Shown: positions 9,578 to 18,307 of the stretch, piece by piece | Numbering within the stretch: position 1 is the stretch's first letter | Layout: each line of letters starts with the position of its first letter | NCBI GenBank assembly: GCA_039584255.1 | Contig: JBDGYE010000004.1 | Span: 1 to 60,175, forward strand | Length of the DNA: 60,175 nucleotides | From: JBDGYE01 sp039584255 | GTDB lineage: Bacteria > Gemmatimonadota > Gemmatimonadetes > Palauibacterales > Palauibacteraceae | Reading direction: 5' to 3' | Notes under the pieces: model-generated | Databases searched by the model: none | What the model saw: only the letters and a program-made list of their open reading frames with translations | Told to the model about the DNA's origin: nothing | Made by a program: the position numbers and the translations under genes

Positions 9578-11383
9578 ATGAGAAAGTCAGCCCAACATCT
9601 GGCCGCACACTGGTTCCACGGCGCGGTGGCCGTGGGTCTCGTTTCACTCCTCGTCTCGGGGGCGTGCTCGACCGGCCCTCCGCCTCAGACCATTCTTCGA
9701 GACGGCTCTCCCGGTCCGTTCTTCCCGGCCGGGTGGCGCTATCCCGCGGTCGCTGGGCCGGTCGTGGCCCGCGACGGCATGGTGGTCAGCACCGACTCGC
9801 TGGCCAGCGCCGCGGGGTTGGAGATCCTCCGGGCCGGCGGGAACGCCGTGGACGCGGCGGTCGCCACGCAGTTCGCCCTCGCGGTTGTCAACCCGGAGGC
9901 CGGCAATATAGGAGGCGGAGGCTTCCTCGTAGCGCGCATGGCCGATGGCACAACGGCGGCTCTCGACTTCCGGGAAGAGGCTCCGGGAGCCGCCACTCGA
10001 GAGATGTTCCTCGACAGCCTCGGCAACGTCACCGGAGCGACCTGGACGGGCCATCTGGCCTCGGGGGTCCCGGGATCGGTCGCCGGCATGGCCGAAGCCC
10101 ACCAGCGTTTCGGCAGCCTGCCGTGGGCCGACCTCGTGGAGCCGGCGATCAGGCTGGCCCGCGACGGTTTCACTATCCGGGAGAAGCACCAGCGCTCCAT
10201 CGCCCGTAAGGCAGACACGCTCGGCTGGTTCCCGGCCAGCGCCGAGGTCTTCCTTCCGGGCGGCGAGGTGCCGGAGCCGGGGACTTTGTTCCGGCAGCCG
10301 GATCTGGCGCGGACTCTTCGGGCGATCGCCGACTCGGGGGCGAAGGTCTTTTACAGGGGCTGGATCGCCGACTCGCTGGCGGCCGAGATGGAGCGCGGTG
10401 GAGGCTTCGTCAGCAAGGAGGACCTGGCGGCGTACCGTGCCGTGTGGCGCGAGCCGCTGGACGTAGAGTACCGGGGCTACCGGATCATCTCCATGCCGCC
10501 GCCCTCGTCGGGCGGCGTGACCCTGGGCCAGATCCTCAACATCGTCGAGTCCTTCGACCTCGAGGGCCTCGGCTGGCACTCGCCGGACGCGATTCACGTG
10601 GCCGTGGAGGCCATGCGCCGGGCGTATGCCGACCGGAACTACTACCTGGGCGATCCCGACTTCGTGGAGATGCCCGTCGAGCGGATACTCTCGCAGACCT
10701 ACGCCGACTCGCTGGCGGCGAGCATCGATCCGAGCCGCGCGTCGGACTCCCGCGAATTCAGTCGCGTTCCGGTGGAGCCGACCCAGACGACCCACATATC
10801 GGTCGTGGACTCGGAGGGCAACGCGGTGGCGGTGACCACGACTCTGAACGGCTGGTTCGGTTCCAAAGTCGTGGTCCGCGGTGCCGGCTTCCTGCTCAAC
10901 AACGAGATGGATGACTTCACGGCCAAACCCGGGGTGCCGAACCAGTACGGGCTCGTTCAGGGAGAGGCGAACGCCATCGAGCCGGGCAAGCGCATGCTCT
11001 CGGCCATGGCGCCGACGATCGTCCTGAACCCGGAGGGGAAGACCGAGCTCGTGACCGGCACACCGGGCGGGTCCACCATCATCACCACCATCTTCCAGAT
11101 CGTCACCAACCACATCGACTTTGGCCTGCCCGTGCGCGCATCGGTGGACGCTCCGCGCTTCCACCACCAGAACCTCCCCGACACCCTGCGCTACGAGAAG
11201 GGTGGGCTCGACCGGGCCACCGTAGCGGAGCTGGAGCGGCGTGGGCACGCGGTGGCCGAGCGGAAGGACAGATCCGGGAACCAGGGCGTCTCCGGCGACG
11301 TCCAGTCGATCCACATCGGGCCGGACGGCACTCTCTACGGGGCGGCGGATCGCCGCCGGGATGGAAGGGCGCTGGGATACTGA
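9578..11383 (+). CDS. ggt: Gamma-glutamyltransferase, lipoprotein form
   Basis: A 601-residue glutathione hydrolase/gamma-glutamyl transferase. The start at 9578 is chosen because it begins the signal peptide, which ends in a lipobox (LLVSGAC), so the enzyme is membrane-anchored. The catalytic Thr of the small subunit is in the TTHISVVD motif (about residue 404), where autoprocessing would cleave. The Gly-rich GGGGFLVARM and the C-terminal TGTPGGSTIITT and NAPRFHH-like (DAPRFHHQ) motifs are all present. It would degrade glutathione or other gamma-glutamyl peptides in the periplasm. Its length is normal for the family. Confidence 0.96.
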   Translation: MRKSAQHLAAHWFHGAVAVGLVSLLVSGACSTGPPPQTILRDGSPGPFFPAGWRYPAVAGPVVARDGMVVSTDSLASAAGLEILRAGGNAVDAAVATQFALAVVNPEAGNIGGGGFLVARMADGTTAALDFREEAPGAATREMFLDSLGNVTGATWTGHLASGVPGSVAGMAEAHQRFGSLPWADLVEPAIRLARDGFTIREKHQRSIARKADTLGWFPASAEVFLPGGEVPEPGTLFRQPDLARTLRAIADSGAKVFYRGWIADSLAAEMERGGGFVSKEDLAAYRAVWREPLDVEYRGYRIISMPPPSSGGVTLGQILNIVESFDLEGLGWHSPDAIHVAVEAMRRAYADRNYYLGDPDFVEMPVERILSQTYADSLAASIDPSRASDSREFSRVPVEPTQTTHISVVDSEGNAVAVTTTLNGWFGSKVVVRGAGFLLNNEMDDFTAKPGVPNQYGLVQGEANAIEPGKRMLSAMAPTIVLNPEGKTELVTGTPGGSTIITTIFQIVTNHIDFGLPVRASVDAPRFHHQNLPDTLRYEKGGLDRATVAELERRGHAVAERKDRSGNQGVSGDVQSIHIGPDGTLYGAADRRRDGRALGY

Positions 11384-11440
11384 GCACCCCGGATCGGCCT
11401 CGTCGGCCTCGTGCGGCCCGTATCCGGGCACAAGGGACAA

Positions 11441-11465
11441 GCGGCGCCCCACGGAGGGACGCCGC
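11441..11465. terminator. Hairpin between convergent genes, possible bidirectional terminator
   Basis: GCGGCG and CGCCGC arms flank a partly pairable 13-nt centre, located between the convergent ggt and lipoprotein genes. There is no T-tract on either strand, so intrinsic termination is uncertain. Confidence 0.35.
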
Positions 11466-11506
11466 CTCGGTAGTACGGTCGCGTTCAGGGGGCCGGGAGC
11501 GTGAGC

Positions 11507-12367
11507 CTATCCGGACTCGACCTCCCGCCTTACCGTCAGCGGCTCGTCCAGGCGCAGGCCCATCTCGGAGCCCTCTGCCAGCACGGCGTCCACGTCCTCG
11601 GTCCCGAGCGCGATGGCGGTCCCGGCCGCGCCGCCCAGCACGCCGCCGATGATGGTCCCGGCCGCGTTGCCGCCGATGACCCGGCCGAGGATCCCTCCGA
11701 CTACGGCGCCGGCGCCGATCTTGGCCGCCTTTTCGCCGGTGCTGTCACGCCCCTTGGTCGTCGGGTTGGCGTCGGTGACCGTCACCGACACCGGGTGCGT
11801 CTGGCCGTCGAACGAGACCTCGTAGAAGTCGATCTTCATCACCGCCTGCTGGCCCTGGCCCCCGGACGCCTGCACCGCCGTGACCTCGCCGCGGAACTTT
11901 GCCCCGGCCGGCACGACCACCTGGCGGCCATCGGTGATCGGAGCGAGCAGTGTCGCCGTGAACAGGTCGCCCGCCTGGTTGTCCTTGGTGCTGAGCTCAT
12001 GGTCCAGGCTCACCCGCACGCCGGTGCCGGCGGCCACCGCGGCCTCCTCGTACCGCGGTCCGCTGGGCTGCGGCGGATCCTGGCGCGGCGCCGGGGCGCG
12101 CTCCTCAGGAGCCGTCTGCGTAGGCGTCGCCGGTGGGGGAGACCGCCTGGGCGGTGGCGCCTGGTCGGTCCCGGCTTCGGTTGGCTCGTCCCGGCCCTCG
12201 GCCGCCACGTCGCCGAACTCGGCGAGAGAGTCCTCCGCCATGGCCAGGTCGAGTTCCCGGTCCACGGCGGCCTGCTGGTCCTCATCGGCTCCTTCCCCAC
12301 CGCACGCCGACACGGCGCCGGCCAGGGTGAACGCAAGAACCGCAGCCAATGTGAAATGTGTTCGCAT
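11507..12367 (-). CDS. Glycine-zipper lipoprotein
   Basis: A 286-residue lipoprotein. The start at 12367 begins the signal peptide MRTHFTLAAVLAFTLAGAVSAC with its lipobox Cys; a longer reading frame exists upstream but lacks sense. A Pro/Thr/Glu-rich linker occupies about residues 30-110. A beta-rich middle follows, then a glycine zipper near the C terminus (GAKIGAGAVVGGILGRVIGG and GTIIGGVLGGAAGTAIALG), like 17-kDa antigen or SlyB-type proteins that insert in or span the outer membrane. The final segment (LRLDEPLTVRRE) resembles the end of conserved cell-envelope proteins. The exact role is unknown. Confidence 0.75.
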   Translation of the reverse strand: MRTHFTLAAVLAFTLAGAVSACGGEGADEDQQAAVDRELDLAMAEDSLAEFGDVAAEGRDEPTEAGTDQAPPPRRSPPPATPTQTAPEERAPAPRQDPPQPSGPRYEEAAVAAGTGVRVSLDHELSTKDNQAGDLFTATLLAPITDGRQVVVPAGAKFRGEVTAVQASGGQGQQAVMKIDFYEVSFDGQTHPVSVTVTDANPTTKGRDSTGEKAAKIGAGAVVGGILGRVIGGNAAGTIIGGVLGGAAGTAIALGTEDVDAVLAEGSEMGLRLDEPLTVRREVESG

Positions 12368-12570
12368 CCGTCCAGCCCCCTGATATGGCGTTTCCTTCGG
12401 CCCTCGCGTGGAGGAGCCGCTCCGACCCGGACATCGCGCGCAGGAAGCGGACCAGCTCCGGCCTTCCGTTGGTGGCGCGAGCCCCTTTCTCTTAGTATAC
12501 CGCCCGCGGCCGCCGGAGGTCACACCCTGCGGGGCGAGCGGCTCAAAGGAGAGAGCGCCCAGGAAACCGG

Positions 12571-14334
12571 ATGACACAGCTTCGCACCCTGCTCCCGTAC
12601 TACCGCCCCTATCTGAGGGGCGTGATCGCAGGCCTCTTGCTGGTCGTGGTTGCCAACGTGTTCACCATCCTCAGCCCGTACATCCTGAAGCTGGCGATCG
12701 ATGGCCTCAGCGAGGAGCTGAACCGGGCCGGCATAGTCCGGTATGCGCTGCTCCTGGTCCTGGTCGCCGTCCTGGGAGGCGCGGCCCGCTACGGGATGAG
12801 GGAGCTCCTGAACGGCATCAGCCGTCGCATCGAGACCGACCTGCGGAACGACATCTTCTCCCATCTCCTGCGGCTACCCTCCGAGTTCTACGACCGCTGG
12901 CGGACGGGCGACATCATCAGCCGGGCCACCAACGACGTTCTGGCGGTCCGGCAGGTGGCGGGGCCCGCGATCATGTATCTGGTGAACACGACCGCGGTAT
13001 CGATCTTCGCTCTGGCCCTGATGATCTGGATCAGCCCAGCGCTCACGCTCGCCTCCATGATTCCGATGATCATGATTCCGGCTGCGGTTCTCTGGTTCGG
13101 GAGGCGGATCCACACCCGGTTCGAGGCCATTCAGAAGCAGTTCTCGGCCATCTCGAGCTTCGTCCAGGAGGACCTGGCCGGGATCCGCATCGTGAAGGCG
13201 TACGTTCGCGAGCGGGATCGGGCCGCCCGGTTCGCCGAGCTCAACCGGGGCTATAAGGACCGGAACATGAGCCTCGCCCGGATCTGGGGGGCGTTCTTCC
13301 CATCGCTGATGTTCCTCGGGGGCTTGGGCGCGGTTGTGGTCCTGTGGTTCGGCGGCCGCCAGGTCATGGCCGGCGCCATCACAGTAGGCGAGTTCGTCGC
13401 TTTCGGCTTCTATCTGACGCTCCTCATGTGGCCGATGATCGCGGTGGGCTGGGTGACGAACCTGTTCCAGCGCGGGGCGGCATCGATGGGCCGCATCAAC
13501 ACGCTGCTGGCGGAGCCGGTCGCGATCCGCGAGCCCGAGTCGCCCGTGGCTCTTCGGGATCCCCGAGGCGAGATCGAGTTCCAGGGTGTCTCGTTCCGCT
13601 ATCCGGGGAGCGAACGGTGGGTACTGCGGAACATCTCCTTGCGGATCGAGCCAGGGCAGACGGTGGCCATCGTTGGCGGAACGGCCAGCGGCAAGACCAC
13701 GCTGGCGAGGCTCATCCCCCGTCTGTACGACGTGACCGAGGGTTCGGTGCGCCTGGACGGAGTCGATGTGCGAGCCGTGGCCCTTGCGGACCTGCGCCGA
13801 GCGGTGTCGGTCGTGCCCCAGGACCCGTTCCTGTTCAGCCTCACCCTGCAGGAGAACCTGGTCCTCCACCGGGAAGGCGGCGGCGATGGAGGCGAAGATC
13901 TGAAGCTCGCCCGGGCTGTGGAGATCGCACAGCTCCGGGCGACGCTGGATGTGCTCCCGGACGGAATCGAGACGATGCTGGGCGAGCGCGGGGTGAACCT
14001 GTCCGGCGGGCAGAAACAGCGGGCCACGATCGCCCGCGCGCTGTACCGCGAATCGCCGGTGCTCATCCTGGACGATGCCCTGTCGGCCGTGGATACGGCG
14101 ACGGAGGAGGCGATTCTGGCCGGGCTCGAGCAGTACTCCAGGGACCGGACGACGATCGTGGTGTCCCATCGGGTCTCGGCGGTCGCCTCGGCGGATCTCA
14201 TCTTCGTGCTCGAGGACGGGCGAATGGTGGAGACGGGCCGTCACGCGGAGCTGCTTGCCATGCGGGGCGTATACGCGCGGCTCCTGGAGCGCCAGTTACT
14301 GGAGGACGAGATCGAGCACGAACGGGCCGTCTAG
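12571..14334 (+). CDS. ABC exporter, fused permease-ATPase (MsbA/BmrA type)
   Basis: A 587-residue half-transporter: six transmembrane helices (residues 1-310) with the intracellular-loop motif GDIISRATNDV, then a nucleotide-binding domain. The NBD has Walker A GGTASGKTT near 368, Q-loop VVPQDPFLFS, signature LSGGQKQR near 477, Walker B VLILDDALSAVD near 497 and the H-loop VVSHRVSAV. The Walker A Gly-Thr-Ala variant still keeps GKTT. It probably works as a homodimer exporting lipid or drug-like substrates. AGGAAA lies just before the start, and the gene diverges from the lipoprotein gene. Confidence 0.94.
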   Translation: MTQLRTLLPYYRPYLRGVIAGLLLVVVANVFTILSPYILKLAIDGLSEELNRAGIVRYALLLVLVAVLGGAARYGMRELLNGISRRIETDLRNDIFSHLLRLPSEFYDRWRTGDIISRATNDVLAVRQVAGPAIMYLVNTTAVSIFALALMIWISPALTLASMIPMIMIPAAVLWFGRRIHTRFEAIQKQFSAISSFVQEDLAGIRIVKAYVRERDRAARFAELNRGYKDRNMSLARIWGAFFPSLMFLGGLGAVVVLWFGGRQVMAGAITVGEFVAFGFYLTLLMWPMIAVGWVTNLFQRGAASMGRINTLLAEPVAIREPESPVALRDPRGEIEFQGVSFRYPGSERWVLRNISLRIEPGQTVAIVGGTASGKTTLARLIPRLYDVTEGSVRLDGVDVRAVALADLRRAVSVVPQDPFLFSLTLQENLVLHREGGGDGGEDLKLARAVEIAQLRATLDVLPDGIETMLGERGVNLSGGQKQRATIARALYRESPVLILDDALSAVDTATEEAILAGLEQYSRDRTTIVVSHRVSAVASADLIFVLEDGRMVETGRHAELLAMRGVYARLLERQLLEDEIEHERAV

Positions 14335-14399
14335 CCTGGAGCCCTCGCTATCGGGCCCGTCGCGGCACCGGCGCCCTCAGGAAACCTGACGTCCGACCC

Positions 14400-15137
14400 T
14401 CAGATCCGCTCCAGGATGAAGCTCGGCGTGAACCGGGTGGCCCAGGCCGCAAGAGCCGTGAACCGCCCGCTCGCCAGCAGCACGCCCACCAGCACCAGAA
14501 GTGCGCCGCTCACCCGTTCTACCCAGGGAACGAAGCGCCTGAAGCGCTGGAATGTCGAGAGAAACCAACCCAGCGCGAGCGCGCTCACGAGAAACGGGAC
14601 TGCCAGCCCCGCCGAGTAGAATCCGAGCAGTACCACACCCTCGACCAGGGTCTGCCGCGTGGCGGCGAAGGTGAGGATACCTCCCAGGATCGGGCCGATG
14701 CATGGGGTCCAGCCGGCTCCGAACGTGAAGCCGACGAGCGTCGAGCCCAGATAGCCGAGGGGCTTATCGCGCAGGTGTACCCGCTTCTCACGCGCCATCG
14801 CCTTCCAGGGGCGGACTCCCAAGAGGTAGAGCCCGAACAGGATGATCACCACGCCTCCCACCCGGGCGATCCAGATCTGATACTCCCGCAGGAGCCGTCC
14901 GATGAGAGTCGCGGATGCGCCCAGGGCCAGAAAAATCAGGCTGAAGCCGAGCACGAAGAAGAGGGCGTGAGTGAATGCCACACTCCGCACGCCCCCACCG
15001 CCCTCCTCGAGCTCCTCGATCCCGACCCCGCTCACGAAAGAGAGATACGATGGGACGAGCGGGAGAACGCACGGTGACAGAAACGACAGGATACCGGCCG
15101 CGAAGGCGACGGCGATTCCTATGTTGAGTTCTTCCAT
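14400..15137 (-). CDS. ccdA: CcdA-type thiol-disulfide transmembrane transporter
   Basis: A 245-residue protein with six transmembrane helices. It transfers electrons from cytoplasmic thioredoxin across the inner membrane to periplasmic acceptors, for example in cytochrome c maturation. The two redox cysteines are visible in SPCVLPLVPSYLSF (helix 1) and GWTPCIGPILGG (helix 4), both in the expected Pro-rich setting. No cytochrome maturation genes are adjacent, but a thioredoxin reductase gene lies about 6 kb away. The 3' end converges on the ABC exporter gene. Confidence 0.92.
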   Translation of the reverse strand: MEELNIGIAVAFAAGILSFLSPCVLPLVPSYLSFVSGVGIEELEEGGGGVRSVAFTHALFFVLGFSLIFLALGASATLIGRLLREYQIWIARVGGVVIILFGLYLLGVRPWKAMAREKRVHLRDKPLGYLGSTLVGFTFGAGWTPCIGPILGGILTFAATRQTLVEGVVLLGFYSAGLAVPFLVSALALGWFLSTFQRFRRFVPWVERVSGALLVLVGVLLASGRFTALAAWATRFTPSFILERI

Positions 15138-15190
15138 CTACCCGGCCTGCTCCAACATCGAGCCGATCCTGTAAGTAATGTCCTGAGAAT

Positions 15191-15224
15191 GACAAAGCGC
15201 CCGTCGCGCGGAGGCGACGAGCGC
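15191..15224 (-). terminator. Probable rho-independent terminator of the 15269-15799 gene
   Basis: Arms 15197-15207 and 15214-15224 pair over 11 bp with one mismatch and a 6-nt loop. On the minus strand the stem is followed by TTTGTC, a weak T-tract. It lies between the unknown gene upstream and ccdA downstream. Confidence 0.5.
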
Positions 15225-15268
15225 CAGTCCCGGCTGAGCCGGCAAGCTAACGCTGGGATATCCTTCTA

Positions 15269-15799
15269 TCAATCAGGCGCGTCTTCGACGGTCACCAGGC
15301 GGTCCCAGCTGTAAGGACACCCGTCAACTTCCACGTGGACGGGATCTGTGACGTCGCCGAGGCGCTTGCGGATCCCTGCCACGAGACGGGGAATCCGATG
15401 CGACGGAGCGGCACCGTACTCGGTGATGCGCCCCGGGAAGGCGGGGTCGGTGACGCTGGCGCCTATTCCGTTACCGTTTCCGTCCACGACGGGAGACCCG
15501 TCTCCGCTGGGGTTCTCGGCGCTCTTCGCTGCGGCGCCGTTGCCGTTCACGTTATCGGCGAACTCGGCTGCGCATAAACGGCGCATCCGGTCTGACATGA
15601 ACCGGGTGAAGAGGAGAAACTCGGTCGAGCCCTCCAGGTCGGGAAGCGGAGGGAAGATCCAGACATCCGAGATCTCGCTCGGCGATACGTGCCGGCCGAG
15701 CTCGCGAAGCCTTAGGGCCAGCTCGGAATCGATTTGCGCGCTCAGCCCTTCGCTTATCTCCGTGGGGCTCCCGCCCGCCCCGTCGCCTTTGTGCTCCAT
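15269..15799 (-). CDS. Conserved-looking hypothetical protein with Asn-Gly-rich insert
   Basis: About 176 residues from the ATG at 15799 (a longer frame opens at 15862). There is no signal peptide and no membrane segment. The first 80 residues look folded (ELALRLRELGRHVSPSEI, then DVWIFPPLPDLEGSTEFLLF and FTRFMSDRMRRLCAAEF). A low-complexity stretch rich in Asn, Gly, Asp and Ala follows (about residues 85-115), then a folded C-terminal piece with VEVDGCPYSWDRLV. I do not recognise the family. The VWIFPPLPDLEGS phrase suggests a conserved structural motif worth a profile search. Confidence 0.6.
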   Translation of the reverse strand: MEHKGDGAGGSPTEISEGLSAQIDSELALRLRELGRHVSPSEISDVWIFPPLPDLEGSTEFLLFTRFMSDRMRRLCAAEFADNVNGNGAAAKSAENPSGDGSPVVDGNGNGIGASVTDPAFPGRITEYGAAPSHRIPRLVAGIRKRLGDVTDPVHVEVDGCPYSWDRLVTVEDAPD

Positions 15800-15937
15800 C
15801 ACTCCCTCGCAAGGAGACACAGGATCACGCCGCCGGAATCGGCGGTTGGACAGGCAGGACACATTAAATGTAAAGCCGTGAGCGGGATGGGCAACAGGGG
15901 TGGCCGCATACTCTACTCGATGGCCGCCAAACGCTCC

Positions 15938-16930
15938 TCAGAGGGTGTCGGCCACGGCCGCGAGCACGACCCGCTCGGCCTCCTCGAGCCGCTTGTCGAC
16001 GACCACTCCGGCCGCCTTCTCGTGTCCGCCGCCGCCGAGCCCGCGTGCGATGGCCGCCACGTTCGCGCTCCCGGTCGACCTGAGCGAGACCTTGGTACGA
16101 CCGTCTCCCAGCTCGCGCAGGAGAATCGCCACCTCCACGCCGCGGATCCGCCGCGGGAACTCGACGATCCCTTCCAGATCTTCCTTCGTCGTACCGGTCT
16201 CCGCCAGGTCGGCGTGCTCGAGCCGAATCCAGGCGATGGGCATCTCCTCGTGAACATGCAAACGGGAGAGAGCCCTGCTGATCAGCTCCAGGCGCCCCTT
16301 CGTATACTGCGCGTACAGCCTGCGGTACATCGCCTCCGGGTCGACGCCCGCCCGGAGCAGCGCCGCGACGATTTCGTGCGTGCGCGGCTTGGTGTTGGCG
16401 TAGCGGAACGATCCCGTGTCCGTGGCGATGGCCACGTATAGCCCCATCGCCTCGATCGGGCGGATCTCTGCGCTCTCGGCCTCCAGCAAGTCGAACACGA
16501 GCTCGCCGGTGGCGCTTGCCCCCGGCTCGCGAATCGCCGGATCCCCGATCGAGGTCGGCGTTGGCGGGTGGTGATCGATCACGGCCACGCGTCGCCCGCG
16601 CAGGCGCGGGGGAATCCCTGCCAGGCGCGACGGCTCCGAGGTGTCCAGCACGAGTACCAGATCCGCCTCGTCGAGAGCGCGCTTTCCCTCCGAGGAAGTG
16701 GAGGTGTGTACTTCCAGACCTTCGACCAGGAAGGCGAACTGCTCGGGAAACGGCGTCGGATTGACTATCGTGGGATGGAGGCCCTTCCGGGCCAGGAAGT
16801 GGCCGAGCGCCGTCTCGCTCCCGGCGCCATCGCCGTCCGCGTTGATGTGCGTGGTCAGGACGACCTTCCGACCCGGAACCAGCTCGCTCCGCAGACGGTC
16901 GAGCGCGATCCCGCGGTCGGTATCTGGCAT
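15938..16930 (-). CDS. DHH-family phosphoesterase (NrnA-like)
   Basis: A 330-residue cytoplasmic phosphoesterase, probably an oligoribonuclease/nanoRNase or pAp phosphatase. DHH-domain metal motifs: THINADGDGAGSETA near the N terminus, LVLVLDTSEPSR, IDHH, and ATDTGSFRYANT. The C-terminal DHHA1 motif GGGGHEKAAG is complete. The ATG at 16930 is preferred to a GTG at 16942 that abuts the AGGAGG Shine-Dalgarno. It is followed upstream on the same strand by a CoaE-PHP fusion and a second DHH protein, an unusual clustering of phosphoesterase genes. Confidence 0.88.
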   Translation of the reverse strand: MPDTDRGIALDRLRSELVPGRKVVLTTHINADGDGAGSETALGHFLARKGLHPTIVNPTPFPEQFAFLVEGLEVHTSTSSEGKRALDEADLVLVLDTSEPSRLAGIPPRLRGRRVAVIDHHPPTPTSIGDPAIREPGASATGELVFDLLEAESAEIRPIEAMGLYVAIATDTGSFRYANTKPRTHEIVAALLRAGVDPEAMYRRLYAQYTKGRLELISRALSRLHVHEEMPIAWIRLEHADLAETGTTKEDLEGIVEFPRRIRGVEVAILLRELGDGRTKVSLRSTGSANVAAIARGLGGGGHEKAAGVVVDKRLEEAERVVLAAVADTL

Positions 16931-17008
16931 CGGCGTTGCCACCCTCCTGGTGCGGTGCGTTCCCTTGGGAAACAGGAAACGGACGCTATCGCGGCCGTCT
17001 CGGAACTG

Positions 17009-18307
17009 TCAACCGCGCTGGCGCGGGCTCCGCCCCAACCGCGTCCAGATCTTCGCCCAGGTGGATCCCAGGTGCACGAGGTGGCTCGACGACCTGCCCT
17101 CGATGCGGCCCGAGCGGAGGGCCGACAGGAAGGCGTCAGGGCCCTCGAACGTAGGTGTGGTGACCGTCGCCGCTCCGAGCTCGCTGAGAAGGTGCGCATC
17201 GCTTCCGGCACCCATCGGCAGGGCGCGACTCCGGGCCCAATCCTGCGCGCGGAGATTGCGTCGCGGATCGTGGATGCGAGCATTGAAGCCCTCCACCGAG
17301 TCTATGCAGTCGGCCACCCCTTCAAGGAAAGTCTCGCTCGTGCCGCGGTACACGTCGAACGGGTGGGGCAGGTAGACCACCCCACCCTGTCGCCGGATCT
17401 CGGCGGCGACTTCCCGGAAGGTCCCGCCGGGCGGGATATGCCTGTCGAGGAAGAGCCCGATCAGATCCAGGCCCTCGCCGGTGCGCACCTCTTCTCCCAC
17501 GATCACCAGCTTCGGGTCGATGTCGCGCGCGGCGAACGCTCCGTCGATCTCGTCGTGATCGGTCACGGCAATCCGGTCCAGGCCCAGCTCCCTGGCCCGG
17601 CGTACCACCTCGGCAGGCTCGCTGAGACAGTCCTTGGACGCGCTCGTGTGCGTATGCAAATCGAGCCGCCACTCGACCGGCGGCTCTGAGGCCCGCTGCT
17701 CATACTCGTCGCTGGCCCGTGTCACCGCATCCCAGACCCGCCGTGCTTCCGTCTCGAGGACCGCCCGATCTCCCTCGTTCCAGATCACGTGATCGGCTGC
17801 GCTTCGCTTGCGATCGCCGGGCCACTGGGCGTGGTTCATGGCCTCGAACTCCGGTGCTGAGATTCCCCGGCTCTCGCGAACACGCCGGCGGCGCAGCCCC
17901 ACGGGCGCGTCCACAGCGACGGTGACGTCGAACTCGTCTCGAATCCCCTTCTCGAACAGGAGCGGTATCTCCAGCACCACGACTCGGCTGCCTCGTTGTT
18001 CGGCCTCGGCCAGCAACTCCGTGCGCCGCACATCGATAACCGGGTGGACGATCCGCTCCAGGCGCGCCCGGGCCTCTGAATCCGCGAACACGAGCCGACG
18101 AAGCGCCGCCCGGTCCAGGCGGCCGTCTTCCTGGATCACGGCCTCACCGAACGTTCGCCGGATTCCCGCCAGTGCCGGCGTTCCGGGCTCTACTACCTCT
18201 CGCGCCAGCCGATCGGCGTCGATGCGAAACGCTCCCCAACTCTCGAAGTGCCCGGCAACCGTGCTCTTCCCGGCACCGATCGTTCCCGTCAGGCCAACGC
18301 GAATCAC
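17009..18307 (-). CDS. coaE: Fused dephospho-CoA kinase and PHP-domain phosphoesterase
   Basis: A 432-residue two-domain protein. Residues 1-200 are a dephospho-CoA kinase, the last step of CoA synthesis: P-loop GLTGTIGAGKST at 5-16, IDADRLAREVV at 29-39, EIPLLFEKG near 113-121. Residues 213-432 are a PHP metal-dependent phosphoesterase with LHTHTSASKD at 217-226, AVTDHDEIDGA, PHPFD and GSDAH. The GTG start overlaps the stop of the upstream DHH gene (GTGA), which marks translational coupling. No stop or frameshift separates the two domains, so this is a real fusion in this sequence. The PHP substrate is unknown, but nucleoside bisphosphate or CoA-type 3'-phosphates would be a reasonable test. 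Confidence 0.87.
   Translation of the reverse strand: MIRVGLTGTIGAGKSTVAGHFESWGAFRIDADRLAREVVEPGTPALAGIRRTFGEAVIQEDGRLDRAALRRLVFADSEARARLERIVHPVIDVRRTELLAEAEQRGSRVVVLEIPLLFEKGIRDEFDVTVAVDAPVGLRRRRVRESRGISAPEFEAMNHAQWPGDRKRSAADHVIWNEGDRAVLETEARRVWDAVTRASDEYEQRASEPPVEWRLDLHTHTSASKDCLSEPAEVVRRARELGLDRIAVTDHDEIDGAFAARDIDPKLVIVGEEVRTGEGLDLIGLFLDRHIPPGGTFREVAAEIRRQGGVVYLPHPFDVYRGTSETFLEGVADCIDSVEGFNARIHDPRRNLRAQDWARSRALPMGAGSDAHLLSELGAATVTTPTFEGPDAFLSALRSGRIEGRSSSHLVHLGSTWAKIWTRLGRSPRQRG

Noticed and set aside
11441..11465. Hairpin as a sure intrinsic terminator
   Set aside because: It has no T-tract on either strand, so it was kept only as a low-confidence feature.
12368..12577. Upstream extension of the glycine-zipper lipoprotein
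   Set aside because: The ATG at 12367 gives a lipoprotein signal peptide. The extension would overlap the divergent ABC exporter start.
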